Shown in pieces: positions 54,785-64,000 of a stretch of 64,000 nt of DNA. A program made the translations under genes and the position numbers. The first letter of the stretch is position 1; every line of letters starts with the position of its first letter. The stretch is taken from NCBI RefSeq assembly GCF_000619905.2, contig NZ_CP012371.1, forward strand, positions 1,674,001 to 1,738,000, read 5' to 3'. The DNA comes from Nitrosospira briensis C-128 (GTDB lineage: Bacteria > Pseudomonadota > Gammaproteobacteria > Burkholderiales > Nitrosomonadaceae). Under the pieces are notes generated by a model. The model had not been told where the DNA came from. It was given only the letters and a program-made list of their open reading frames with translations, and ran no database searches.

Positions 54785-55180
54785 ATGGCAAACCTGACCG
54801 ACGATCAACTGGCACAACTGAAAGCAGCGCTGCAGCAGCGTTATCTGGAATTGCGCGAAGAAATTCGCAGCGAACTGGAGCGTTCCGGCAATCAGCATTA
54901 CGCGGATCTGGCCGGTAGCGTGGCTGATCCCGGCGATGCGTCGGTTGCCGACTTGCTGGTGGATTTGAACGCCAACCTCGTGGACCGTCAGGTAAATGAG
55001 ATACGCGAGGTGGAAGCAGCGCTAAAACGCCTGGCTGAGCTGGATTTTGGCGACTGCATCGAGTGTGGCGGTGAAATCGGGTTTGAGCGACTCATGGCTT
55101 ACCCTACCGCGCAGCGGTGTGTGCGTTGCCAGGGATTGCACGAAAAGACCTATTCACACGAGAATAATCCCACCCTTTAA
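54785..55180 (+). CDS. TraR/DksA-type zinc-finger protein
   Basis: A 131-residue protein. A long coiled coil (residues about 5-90) carries the tip sequence ADPGDASVADL, and a four-cysteine zinc finger follows: Cys91, Cys94, Cys112, Cys115. DksA proteins insert the coiled coil into the RNA polymerase secondary channel with ppGpp. The tip here has D-x-x-D-x-S rather than the DxxDxA of canonical DksA, so its activity may differ. It has a good RBS, AAGGGGATGACATC. It is probably a paralog rather than the main DksA. Confidence 0.88.
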   Translation: MANLTDDQLAQLKAALQQRYLELREEIRSELERSGNQHYADLAGSVADPGDASVADLLVDLNANLVDRQVNEIREVEAALKRLAELDFGDCIECGGEIGFERLMAYPTAQRCVRCQGLHEKTYSHENNPTL

Positions 55181-55803
55181 GGCACCTGCAAATAAGCCCC
55201 ATGCGCTGGTGCCTTAAGCAGCACCAGCACGGCGCCGCTGCCACCATCTTCCGGCCTGGCCTGGCAGAAAGCCAGTACATCGCTGCGCTGGGCAAGCCAG
55301 CTTCCAACCCTGGCTTTTAAAACCGGCTCATGATTCCTTGAGCTCAGACCCTTGCCGTGTATTACTCGCACACAACGCGCGCCACGTATGCGGCTGGCAT
55401 CCAGAAACGCCGCCAGTTGCGGACGGGCTTCGTCACGGGTGAGGCCGTGCAAATCCAGCTGTGCTTCAATCTTCCAATAACCGCGCCGCAGCCGCCGCAA
55501 AGTCTGGCGCGGCATGCCGGGGCGAAGAAATGCCCATTCGTCGCCCGGTTCCATCTCAAGCGAGATATAGTCGGATAGCGAATCGACCGGCGCGGTTTGA
55601 CCATCGTCCAGAGTTTGACGTGGTATAGGCTGGGGATGCTCGACAGTCAGGGGTATTTTATCGGAGGGCGCCAGCGGTGCTACGCCGCGAACCGCATCGC
55701 GAAACAGGGCGGTGTCGGCATCCTCAATGGTCGATTCGGCTCCTCGAGCCTTTGCAGACTCGATTGCAAGCTTGGTTGCCGCCTTCTTTCCCCGCCGTTT
55801 CAT
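55177..55803 (-). CDS. Smr-domain protein (SmrA/YdaL-like)
   Basis: A 208-residue protein with an N-terminal charged region (residues 1-110) and a C-terminal Smr domain. The domain is recognised by QLDLHGLTRDEARPQL with the LDLHG motif, and by RCVRVIHGKGLSS with HGKG. The Smr domain is an endonuclease also found in MutS2 and ribosome-rescue nucleases. It overlaps the convergent zinc-finger gene by four bases at the 3' ends. Confidence 0.88.
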   Translation of the reverse strand: MKRRGKKAATKLAIESAKARGAESTIEDADTALFRDAVRGVAPLAPSDKIPLTVEHPQPIPRQTLDDGQTAPVDSLSDYISLEMEPGDEWAFLRPGMPRQTLRRLRRGYWKIEAQLDLHGLTRDEARPQLAAFLDASRIRGARCVRVIHGKGLSSRNHEPVLKARVGSWLAQRSDVLAFCQARPEDGGSGAVLVLLKAPAHGAYLQVP

Positions 55804-55848
55804 ACGTAATCTTCAATCTGCGGTTGCTCAATTGCTGATCAATTGTGG

Positions 55849-56802
<954 letters not shown>

Positions 56803-56898
56803 TTATATATGGGGATTATTGTTCAAAAAAACAGGTTCAATTGCTGAGGAGGCAGCGCAGTATCGCGAGAGGTTTTTCCAAAAAAATCCTGTCGCTTC

Positions 56899-59487
56899 TT
56901 ACAGCCGTTGTTCAACCCAACCGGCAACGCTTTCCAAGGCAGCGGGCAGATTATCGGGCTGGGTTCCACCCGCCTGAGCCATGTCGGCGCGCCCGCCGCC
57001 CTTGCCACCCACTTGCTGTGCCACGAAATTGACCAGTTCGCCTGCCTTCACCTTCGTCGCCAGATCGGAAGTAACCCCTGCGATGAGCTTGACTCTTCCA
57101 TCTTCTATCGCACCCAGCACCACGACACAGGATTGTAATTTATTCTTGAACTTATCCAGCGCTTCGCGCAAGGTCCGGGAATCCGCATCATCCAGGCAAA
57201 TTGCGAGCACTTTTGCACCTTTAACCTCGTGGGCCTGCCCGGCAAGGTCGTCACCTTGCGAACTGGCGAGCTTCGACTTCAGGCGCCCGAGCTCTCTTTC
57301 CAGATGTTTCACGTTATCGAGAATTTGCGCTATGCGCGCGGCTGCTTCCTGCGGTTGCACCTTCACCGCGTCCGCTACCTGCTGCAATTGCGATTCCCGT
57401 TCCTGGATGTAAGTCAATGCATTCTCGCCCGTCACGGCTTCCAGACGACGAATACCCGCAGCCACACCTGATTCGGCCACGATCTTGAAGAACCCGATAT
57501 CGCCGGTACGCTTGACGTGCGTACCGCCGCACAGTTCACGTGAAGTGCCGATATCCAGCACGCGTACTTCGTCGCCATACTTCTCGCCGAACAACATCAT
57601 CGCGCCTGTTTTCCTGGCGTCCTCTATTGTCATCAGGCGCGCCGTGGTCGCTGCATTGGCCAGGATTTCGGCATTCACCAAGACTTCCACCTGGCGAATT
57701 TCCGCATCCGTCACAGGCTGGTTGTGCACGAAGTCGAAACGCGTCTTGCTGGCATCGACCAGAGAGCCTTTTTGCTGCACATGGGCGCCCAATACCTGCC
57801 GCAGCGCCTTGTGCATCAAGTGCGTGACGGAATGGTTGCGCTCCGTGCGTGCCCGTGCGTCGCGATTGACCTTCGCCAGCACCCTATCGCCGGTGACCAG
57901 CCGGCCGCTACGCAGCAACCCTTTATGACCAAATACATCCGCCTGGATTTTTTGCGTATCCGATACGGCAAAGGTGCCATTGGCCGGGTGCAGTTCGCCG
58001 CTGTCTCCTACTTGCCCGCCGGATTCGGCGTAAAAGGGCGTGCTGTCGAGTACAACCACCGCCTCATCCCCGGCCTCGATGAAGTCGACCCGGCTGCCTT
58101 CCTTATAGATGGCAAGAATTTGCCCTTCATGCTGCAGGCTTTCGTAACCATGGAATGCCGTTGCGGGCCCGCTGTACGTTATCCCATCCTGCATGGTGAA
58201 TTTGCTCGTTGCCCTGGCACGCTCGCGCTGGCGCTCCATGGCCCGCTCAAACCCGGCCTGGTCTATTTCGACGCCGCGTTCACGCGCAATATCCGCGGTG
58301 AGATCCAGCGGAAAACCGAAGGTATCATAGAGCCGAAACAAGGCTTCGCCATCCAATAGCCGGCTTTCCTGGCAAAGCGCTGCTTCAAGTAACTGCATGC
58401 CGTTTTCCAGCGTTTCGGCGAAACGTTCTTCCTCCTGCTTCAGTACCGCCTCGATACGAACCCTGGCGTCGACCAATTCCGGATAGGCTTGCCCCATTAC
58501 ACGTGCCAGTTCTTCCACCAGCAAGTAAAGGAAAGGCTGTTTTTGCCCAAGCTTATAGCCGTGACGAATGGCGCGGCGGATGATGCGCCGGAGTACGTAG
58601 CCGCGGCCCTCATTGCCGGGTATCACGCCATCGGCGATGAGAAAGGCACAGGCACGAATATGATCGGCAATCACCTTGAGGGAACTGCTGGATAAATCGA
58701 CGGTGTCCGTTACTTGCGCCGCCACCCTGATCAGATCCTGAAACAAATCGATCTCATAATTGCTGTGGACCTGCTGCATGACCGCGGAAATGCGCTCCAA
58801 TCCCATGCCCGTATCTACCGACGGCCGGGGCAGCGGATGCAGCACGCCCGCACTATCCCGGTTGTATTGCATGAATACCAGATTCCATATTTCGACATAG
58901 CGGTCGCCGTCCGCCTCGGGCGTGCCCGGCGGGCCGCCCGCGATCTCCGGACCATGGTCGTAGAAAATTTCGGAACAAGGGCCGCAAGGGCCGATATCGC
59001 CCATCTGCCAGAAGTTGTCCATGGTGGCGATGCGCGTGAAGCGCGAGGCGTCAATGCCCACCTCGTTGAGCCAGATATCGGCGGCTTCGTCGTCCTCGGC
59101 ATAGACCGTGATCCACAGTTTCCCTTCGGGAATCTTCAGGATAACGGTAAGAAATTCCCACGCGAATTTGATGGCCTGGCGTTTGAAGTAATCGCCAAAG
59201 CTGAAATTGCCCAGCATTTCGAAAAACGTGTGATGCCGTGCGGTGTAGCCTACATTTTCGAGGTCGTTGTGCTTGCCGCCCGCGCGCACGCAGCGCTGTG
59301 AACTCGCCGCGCGCACATAAGGCCGCTTATCCTGGCCGAGAAATACATCCTTGAACTGCACCATGCCCGCATTGGTGAACAATAGCGTAGGATCGTTGCC
59401 GGGGACGAGGGGACTCGACGCCACGGCCGTATGGCCGTGCGACTCGAAAAATTCAAGAAATTGTTGCCTGATTTCGCTGCTTTTCAT
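56899..59487 (-). CDS. alaS: Alanyl-tRNA synthetase
   Basis: Class II synthetase of 862 residues. The N-terminal aminoacylation domain starts [19 protein letters not shown] and includes [12 protein letters not shown]. The editing domain has [18 protein letters not shown] and [13 protein letters not shown] with its zinc-binding His/Cys set. The C-terminal Ala domain ends with [15 protein letters not shown]. The length agrees with complete AlaS. It is followed on the minus strand by trxB and preceded by the recA-recX group. Confidence 0.97.
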   Translation of the reverse strand: MKSSEIRQQFLEFFESHGHTAVASSPLVPGNDPTLLFTNAGMVQFKDVFLGQDKRPYVRAASSQRCVRAGGKHNDLENVGYTARHHTFFEMLGNFSFGDYFKRQAIKFAWEFLTVILKIPEGKLWITVYAEDDEAADIWLNEVGIDASRFTRIATMDNFWQMGDIGPCGPCSEIFYDHGPEIAGGPPGTPEADGDRYVEIWNLVFMQYNRDSAGVLHPLPRPSVDTGMGLERISAVMQQVHSNYEIDLFQDLIRVAAQVTDTVDLSSSSLKVIADHIRACAFLIADGVIPGNEGRGYVLRRIIRRAIRHGYKLGQKQPFLYLLVEELARVMGQAYPELVDARVRIEAVLKQEEERFAETLENGMQLLEAALCQESRLLDGEALFRLYDTFGFPLDLTADIARERGVEIDQAGFERAMERQRERARATSKFTMQDGITYSGPATAFHGYESLQHEGQILAIYKEGSRVDFIEAGDEAVVVLDSTPFYAESGGQVGDSGELHPANGTFAVSDTQKIQADVFGHKGLLRSGRLVTGDRVLAKVNRDARARTERNHSVTHLMHKALRQVLGAHVQQKGSLVDASKTRFDFVHNQPVTDAEIRQVEVLVNAEILANAATTARLMTIEDARKTGAMMLFGEKYGDEVRVLDIGTSRELCGGTHVKRTGDIGFFKIVAESGVAAGIRRLEAVTGENALTYIQERESQLQQVADAVKVQPQEAAARIAQILDNVKHLERELGRLKSKLASSQGDDLAGQAHEVKGAKVLAICLDDADSRTLREALDKFKNKLQSCVVVLGAIEDGRVKLIAGVTSDLATKVKAGELVNFVAQQVGGKGGGRADMAQAGGTQPDNLPAALESVAGWVEQRL

Positions 59488-59559
59488 CTCGACTTCATTT
59501 GAACGATAATGAATGATGGACGGGCTTCAACCACGCCCATGCCACGCCTGCTGTCTCGG

Positions 59560-59922
59560 CTAGTGTCGCGCTATTTCCGTTACCGTCGTTCCCAGCGGTT
59601 CGCCATTGATAATTGCAATATTTGCAACTTTTACCCTCACGCTGATTTTTTCATCGACTTTCGGCAGATCGCTTTCGGTCAAAATATCGATTTCTCCGCT
59701 GTCATCTTTCAATACATACGACTTCAGATTTAATAACGGAAGCCGCGTAGGCGCTTTTACCACACCGTGAAGCACGACCTCCTTGCTGTCAAAATTTGCG
59801 GGGGAAGCGTTTATTTCGCTGATGGGCGTGGCATTCATGGGATTGCAACCACCCAGCACAATCCCCGCAGTCGCAACTGCCAGCACAATTCGAACCAACC
59901 GGTGAGACCAACGGTCTATCAA
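59560..59922 (-). CDS. Hypothetical lipoprotein with OB-fold-like domain
   Basis: A 120-residue protein. The N-terminal helix IVLAVATAGIVLGGC carries a lipobox Cys. The mature domain has strand-rich text (SKEVVLHGVVKAPTRLPLL, then SYVLKDDSGEIDILTESDLP) reminiscent of the nucleic-acid-binding-like OB fold of BOF/tRNA_anti-like lipoproteins. The start overlaps recX by four bases (ATGA), so it is translationally coupled to recX. The function is unknown. Confidence 0.72.
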   Translation of the reverse strand: MIDRWSHRLVRIVLAVATAGIVLGGCNPMNATPISEINASPANFDSKEVVLHGVVKAPTRLPLLNLKSYVLKDDSGEIDILTESDLPKVDEKISVRVKVANIAIINGEPLGTTVTEIARH

Positions 59923-60371
59923 GCTTCTTCCTTATCAGAATGGCGCAATACCTGGCGTATCACTTCCGTCGAAAAACCGCGCCCCACCAGGAAACGCATC
60001 TGCCTGCCGAGTTCTTTTGCGTCGGCGGGTATCACACCAAACTTTTTTCGCCACACTTCGCGCGCGTTCTCCTGCTCAGTTTCCTTGATGTTGGGCAACA
60101 CCGCGGCGATTAAATTCTCTGCAATACCTTTTTCACGCAGCTCATGCACTATCCGCTGGCTGCCAAATCTACCTCTGCGAACGTGCATCACGTGCTCGAC
60201 CATGCGGGTTGCGGATAGGAAACCTCGCTGCTCAAGCGTGTCCAGCATGGAGGAAAGTTCTTCGGGAGTTTGGGCATGGCGAGCGAGCTTTCTTTCCAGC
60301 TCCAACCGGGAGTGCTCCCGCCGGGCCAGATAACCCAGCGCGCGGGTTTTCAGGCTCGGCGCACGCGTCAT
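59919..60371 (-). CDS. recX: Regulatory protein RecX
   Basis: A 150-residue modulator that inhibits RecA filaments. The three-helix repeats are visible: ALGYLARREHSRLELERKLAR, then LEQRGFLSATRMVEHVMHVRRGRFGSQRIVHELREKG in two blocks. The C-terminal repeat is RFLVGRGFSTEVIRQVLR. It directly follows recA, with a gap of 34 bases, as in many bacteria. Confidence 0.93.
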   Translation of the reverse strand: MTRAPSLKTRALGYLARREHSRLELERKLARHAQTPEELSSMLDTLEQRGFLSATRMVEHVMHVRRGRFGSQRIVHELREKGIAENLIAAVLPNIKETEQENAREVWRKKFGVIPADAKELGRQMRFLVGRGFSTEVIRQVLRHSDKEEA

Positions 60372-60405
60372 GACGGCCTCGACGATGCAATAAAATACGC
60401 TGCGA

Positions 60406-61428
60406 CTACTCTGCGTTCGCGGTTTCGATAGCCGGGTTGGCGACGCCTACGGCCTCGCGGACCCTCGCTTCTATTTCCATCGCAATGTCGCGGTGTTCTT
60501 TCAGAAACTCGCGCGCATTATCCTTGCCCTGGCCTATTTTTTCGCCCTTGTAGGAATACCAGGCCCCGGCCTTCTCGACCAGCTTATGCTGTACGCCCAA
60601 CTCGACGATTTCGCCTTCACGCGAGATACCTTCTCCGTAGAGAATATCGAATTCCGCCTGCTTGAATGGCGGCGCAACCTTATTCTTCACCACCTTCACC
60701 CGCGTTTCGCTGCCGATTACCTCGTCGCCTTTCTTGATGGAACCGGTGCGGCGTATATCGAGGCGCACCGACGCGTAGAATTTCAATGCATTGCCACCGG
60801 TTGTGGTTTCGGGACTGCCGAACATGACGCCGATTTTCATGCGTATCTGGTTGATGAAAATTACCATGGTATTGCTGCGCTTGATGTTGGCGGTAAGTTT
60901 GCGCAAGGCCTGGGACATCAATCTCGCTTGCAGGCCCATCTGCGGTTCGCCCATTTCCCCCTCTATCTCCGCTCGCGGCGTCAAGGCGGCGACCGAGTCC
61001 ACCACCACTACATCAACCGAGCCCGAGCGCACCAGCATATCGGCGATTTCCAGCGCCTGTTCGCCATTGTCGGGCTGGGAAATCAATAATTCCTGTACGT
61101 TGACACCGATTTTTTGCGCATACTGGGGATCGAGCGCGTGCTCCGCATCGATGAATGCGGCAGTACCCCCCATCTTTTGCATTTGTGCGATGACTTGTAG
61201 GGTGAGGGTGGTTTTACCGGAGGACTCCGGGCCGTAGATTTCGATTACCCGGCCGCGGGGCAGCCCGCCCACGCCCAGCGCGATATCGAGACCAAGCGAA
61301 CCCGTGGAAATTACCTGGATGTCTCTGGCAACCTCGTTGGCGCCCAGGCGCATGATCGAACCTTTGCCAAACTGCTTCTCGATCTGGGAGAGGGCCGCCG
61401 CCAGCGCCTTGCTTCTGTTTTCATCCAT
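60406..61428 (-). CDS. recA: Recombinase RecA
   Basis: Strand-exchange ATPase of 340 residues. Walker A is GPESSGKT at 66-73. The DNA-binding loops include [21 protein letters not shown] and [20 protein letters not shown], and the usual C-terminal domain is followed by an acidic tail. RBS AAAGGAAAAACCTC precedes the ATG. I found no CTGT-N8-ACAG LexA box in the 180 bases upstream, so SOS control is not shown by the sequence. Confidence 0.98.
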   Translation of the reverse strand: MDENRSKALAAALSQIEKQFGKGSIMRLGANEVARDIQVISTGSLGLDIALGVGGLPRGRVIEIYGPESSGKTTLTLQVIAQMQKMGGTAAFIDAEHALDPQYAQKIGVNVQELLISQPDNGEQALEIADMLVRSGSVDVVVVDSVAALTPRAEIEGEMGEPQMGLQARLMSQALRKLTANIKRSNTMVIFINQIRMKIGVMFGSPETTTGGNALKFYASVRLDIRRTGSIKKGDEVIGSETRVKVVKNKVAPPFKQAEFDILYGEGISREGEIVELGVQHKLVEKAGAWYSYKGEKIGQGKDNAREFLKEHRDIAMEIEARVREAVGVANPAIETANAE

Positions 61429-61615
61429 GAGGTTTTTCCTTTGTAGGGTAGGGTGAATTATCGCATAGGTGACCTCGGCCGGGAAGCGGGGGAGGGAATG
61501 ACAACGTGTTTGGGCTGCCTGGTTTTAACCTTTATTCACGCGATCAAGCTGGAGTTATGCACCGATGGGTTGATTGGAAAAGGTTATTTCGCTTCGGCAT
61601 TATTCAAGACAAGAT

Positions 61616-62953
61616 TCAGGGCAGGATATAAGTGTTGAAATACCGCTCCGCTCTCGCCGGGTCCAGCTTGCGCAGGGTCTGATAAATCTCCCGCATCTTG
61701 TCTCGCTCATCCAGGCGCGCATAGGCTACGCCCAGGCTATACCAGGCCTCGGCGTTCTCCGGCTGAATGCGCACCGTTTCCCCATAGGCCTCGATCGCCT
61801 CGCCATAGAGTTTCATGGCGTCGTAGGTATTACCCAGACTGTACCAGGCTTCGGGATTCGCGGGTTGTATGCTTAGCGCATCCCGATAGGCATGTACCGC
61901 ATATGCGTACTGTTTGATGTCGTAGTAGGTATTGCCCAGGTCATACCAGATCCCGGCATTGTCCGGCTGCATGCGTAGCGCATCCTCATAGGCCTGGATC
62001 GCGTTATCGTATTCTTTGAGATTGGCATAGGCAACACCCAGGCTATGCCAGGCGTCGCCATATTCGGTCTCGTTGTGTATGGCTTCTCGATAGGCTTGAA
62101 TCGCCTGGTCATATTGCTTGAGGTTGGCAAAAGCAGTCCCTACGCTGAACCACGCCGCTGCATTTGCGGGATTGCGCTTGACCTCCTGCCGGGAGAGTTT
62201 CAGGAGCCCGTGCCAGTCAGCTTTCTTTTCCAGTGCCAAGGCATGGCTAAGCCAGTTTATTCCATTATTTTTTGCTGGTGCCGAGCTGGTCGGCTCCTCC
62301 TTTGCCAATTCACTTATCCAATCCACTGGTAGTGCGAAAGTGAGATGCTGACCTTCTATAAACTGGCGCGAGAGGATTCCGATCAATCGCCCCTGATCGT
62401 CGAACAGCCCGCCGCCACTGGACGCCGGGGAAACGAGGGCAGATATCTCGATGTATTGCGAGCCCTGATACGGCCGCAAGCTGGATATCACCCCTTCGCT
62501 CAGGATCGGTTCCCGTCCCTCCCGTGCTCCTTGCGTACCGATCGCATAGACGCGCTGGCCGGCTCTGAGCTTTTTAGCTGTACCCAGGACGATGGGCACA
62601 GCTTGCATCCGGGACACTCTCAACTGGCAAAGATCAAGGTCTGGCCGGGCGTATTGCAGCATGGCCTTGAAGGTGCTGCCGGGTTTTCGCACCTCTCCTT
62701 GCTTCCCTTCCTTGACTACCTGGCAAGTGGTTATCACCTCGTCCTCCCCGATCAACACGCCGCTGCCCGGGCCAATGCGATTACCGCCGGCGTCAACCAT
62801 GTCCACGGCAACGACGGAGGGCCACACCCGCAAGAAGATCTGATCAGGGGTCTCGGAGGCATGGCGTGCTTTGGCGGGGGCATTAGCCACGGCAAGGGGC
62901 GAAATCATGCCAGACAGGAAGGCCCCAAGCACGACGGGGTGTATGAATATCAT
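61616..62953 (-). CDS. Trypsin-like serine-protease-fold protein with TPR repeats
   Basis: A 445-residue protein. A signal peptide (residues 1-23, ending AVA) is followed by an HtrA-type chymotrypsin fold. The catalytic Asp is in YARPDLDL (Asp105 or 107) and Ser179 in SPASSGGGLFD. The usual catalytic His in VITxxH is Gln78 here (VITTCQVV). From about residue 265 six TPR repeats of 34 residues run to the end (WYSLGNTYDAMK-type). The protein is probably periplasmic and may bind rather than cleave. Confidence 0.8.
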   Translation of the reverse strand: MIFIHPVVLGAFLSGMISPLAVANAPAKARHASETPDQIFLRVWPSVVAVDMVDAGGNRIGPGSGVLIGEDEVITTCQVVKEGKQGEVRKPGSTFKAMLQYARPDLDLCQLRVSRMQAVPIVLGTAKKLRAGQRVYAIGTQGAREGREPILSEGVISSLRPYQGSQYIEISALVSPASSGGGLFDDQGRLIGILSRQFIEGQHLTFALPVDWISELAKEEPTSSAPAKNNGINWLSHALALEKKADWHGLLKLSRQEVKRNPANAAAWFSVGTAFANLKQYDQAIQAYREAIHNETEYGDAWHSLGVAYANLKEYDNAIQAYEDALRMQPDNAGIWYDLGNTYYDIKQYAYAVHAYRDALSIQPANPEAWYSLGNTYDAMKLYGEAIEAYGETVRIQPENAEAWYSLGVAYARLDERDKMREIYQTLRKLDPARAERYFNTYILP

Positions 62954-63116
62954 GATTCTTCTTTTTTAATTCAGATTCACGACGGCATCTCACAATGTAC
63001 TGGCTGGGTGCATTATCGATGCGTGAATGTTGTGGAGCGATGCTAACAATGTGCACAGCAAAGCTCAGCAGTGTAAAATAATTAAATCACTTCTTCACCG
63101 CAAACCGCGGAAGCTT

Positions 63117-63755
63117 ATGAATAACAACGGGGATTCCGACGGCTCTCGTTCGGGCGCACACTCGAGGAGAATTCAACCGCTGGCATATTTTATTTTTGCT
63201 ACACGTTGGCTTCAGTTGCCGTTGTACCTTGGGCTGATTCTCGCGCAATGTGTGTACGTGTATCACTTCTGGGTCGAACTGGTTGATCTGATCGGCGCTG
63301 TGATGGGTAACCAGACAGCGTTACAGCACATTTTAGATGCAGTGGCTATCGAAGGCGCGGTCCGGCCTACCAAGACCAGTGAAACCACCATTATGCTGGT
63401 GGTGCTGGGTTTGATTGACGTGGTGATGATCTCCAATCTGCTGATCATGGTGATCATCGGAGGTTATGAAACTTTCGTTTCTCGCATGAATCTCGATGGT
63501 CATCCCGATCAACCGGAGTGGCTATCGCATGTCAATGCATCAGTGCTGAAAGTCAAACTTGCCACAGCCATTATCGGTATTTCGTCCATTCATTTGCTCA
63601 AGACTTTCATCAATGCCAAGGCGTACGATGAGAAAACCATTTTGGCCCAGACCGGGATTCATCTGGTTTTCCTGCTCTCTGCGATTGCGATCGCCTATAG
63701 TGATCGCCTCATGAGCGGCAACACCTCACATAAGGAAGCCAGGAATTCCCACTGA
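63117..63755 (+). CDS. UPF0114 family membrane protein
   Basis: A 212-residue protein with four predicted transmembrane segments. Examples are [38 protein letters not shown] and [16 protein letters not shown], and the block [19 protein letters not shown] is characteristic of this YqhA-like family. ATG 63117 is chosen after GGAAGC; the frame opens earlier at 63027 without homology. The function of the family is not established. It is divergent from the protease-like gene. Confidence 0.88.
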   Translation: MNNNGDSDGSRSGAHSRRIQPLAYFIFATRWLQLPLYLGLILAQCVYVYHFWVELVDLIGAVMGNQTALQHILDAVAIEGAVRPTKTSETTIMLVVLGLIDVVMISNLLIMVIIGGYETFVSRMNLDGHPDQPEWLSHVNASVLKVKLATAIIGISSIHLLKTFINAKAYDEKTILAQTGIHLVFLLSAIAIAYSDRLMSGNTSHKEARNSH

Positions 63756-63767
63756 ACAATAACCGGT

Positions 63768-64000
63768 TTACGCGACTTTGGGAGGGATGCTGTGTAATAG
63801 GTCTATTACGCCTTGCAGCGCCCCGCCCACCGATTGGCGTCTTATCTCCTCGCGGTTGCCGCTGAAATATCGCGTTTCGGTGAGTGCCATTCCTTCTTTC
63901 ATTATCCAGGCAAAACATACTGTTCCTACCGGTTTTTCCGGTGTGCCACCCTCGGGACCGGCAATGCCGGTAATGGACACCGCGACCTGGGCGTGGCTTC
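63768..64000 (-). CDS. CinA/PncC C-terminal amidase domain (partial, continues past window end)
   Basis: The reading frame is open at the window edge and ends at 63768. It encodes the C-terminal part of a nicotinamide-nucleotide amidase: [20 protein letters not shown] with the family's GPxGGTxxKPVGxV motif, then the closing helix [12 protein letters not shown]. Whether the full protein is the stand-alone PncC form or a longer CinA cannot be decided because the N-terminus is outside the window. Confidence 0.92.
   Translation of the reverse strand, partial: SHAQVAVSITGIAGPEGGTPEKPVGTVCFAWIMKEGMALTETRYFSGNREEIRRQSVGGALQGVIDLLHSIPPKVA

Noticed and set aside
61429..61615. LexA/SOS box upstream of recA
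   Set aside because: No CTGT-N8-ACAG sequence is visible in the spacer.

Overview
The window looks like a chromosomal stretch of a betaproteobacterium. A Nitrosospira/Nitrosomonadaceae-type ammonia oxidiser is my best guess, from overall protein flavour, the lptC-lptA-lptB-rpoN-hpf-hprK-rapZ gene order, a DUF3460 protein, a PEP-CTERM protein and dense short repeats. No ammonia-oxidation marker lies in the window, so the genus is an inference.

Layout. 0.4-5 kb: trxC, a tiny membrane peptide, an SDR dehydrogenase, a truncated aldehyde dehydrogenase, a YcaC-like hydrolase and a glutathione transferase, with much gene-poor sequence. 5.5-11.3 kb: yicC, divergent from rph-rdgB-hemW, then a thiS-thiG-trmB operon on the minus strand. 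11.3-15.4 kb: a broken RelE/HigB-type toxin gene, tRNA-Gly(CCC), asmA-like, mutY and 5-formyl-THF cyclo-ligase. 15.5-21.8 kb: a minus-strand operon for LPS export and nitrogen/PTS-type regulation (kdsC, lptC, lptA, lptB, rpoN, hpf, hprK, rapZ). 22.3-27.8 kb: ispH, a BtuF-like binding protein, a DAHP synthase, miaA and a BON lipoprotein. 27.8-36.8 kb: a beta-oxidation cluster (acyl-CoA dehydrogenase, acyl-CoA ligase, thioesterase, FadN-like bifunctional enzyme, thiolase).

36.9-51 kb is an accessory-looking region. It holds small lipoproteins, a Sel1-repeat protein, a glycine-zipper protein, a PEP-CTERM phosphoesterase, ChaB, an unrecognised cysteine-peptidase-like gene paired with a gene for its own C-terminal domain, a VOC protein, a tandem-duplicated lipoprotein and a FadL porin. 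51-54 kb carries a decayed IS3-family element, tRNA-Arg(CCT), an MFS transporter and a REP-associated (RAYT) transposase with its REP repeats. 54-64 kb returns to core genes: peroxiredoxin, a DksA-like protein, smr, trxB, alaS, recX, recA, a protease-like TPR protein, a UPF0114 protein and the end of cinA/pncC.

Three families of short dispersed repeats run through the window. MITE-A has four copies plus a remnant, with ends reading CCTAAATCCGG. MITE-B has two copies of about 160 bp, with ends reading CCCGGATRTTTCATAAATT. REP/BIME palindromes include some flanking the RAYT gene. The least explained protein-level signal is the peptidase-like pair at 44.4-46.1 kb. No CRISPR array, rRNA gene or riboswitch was found.
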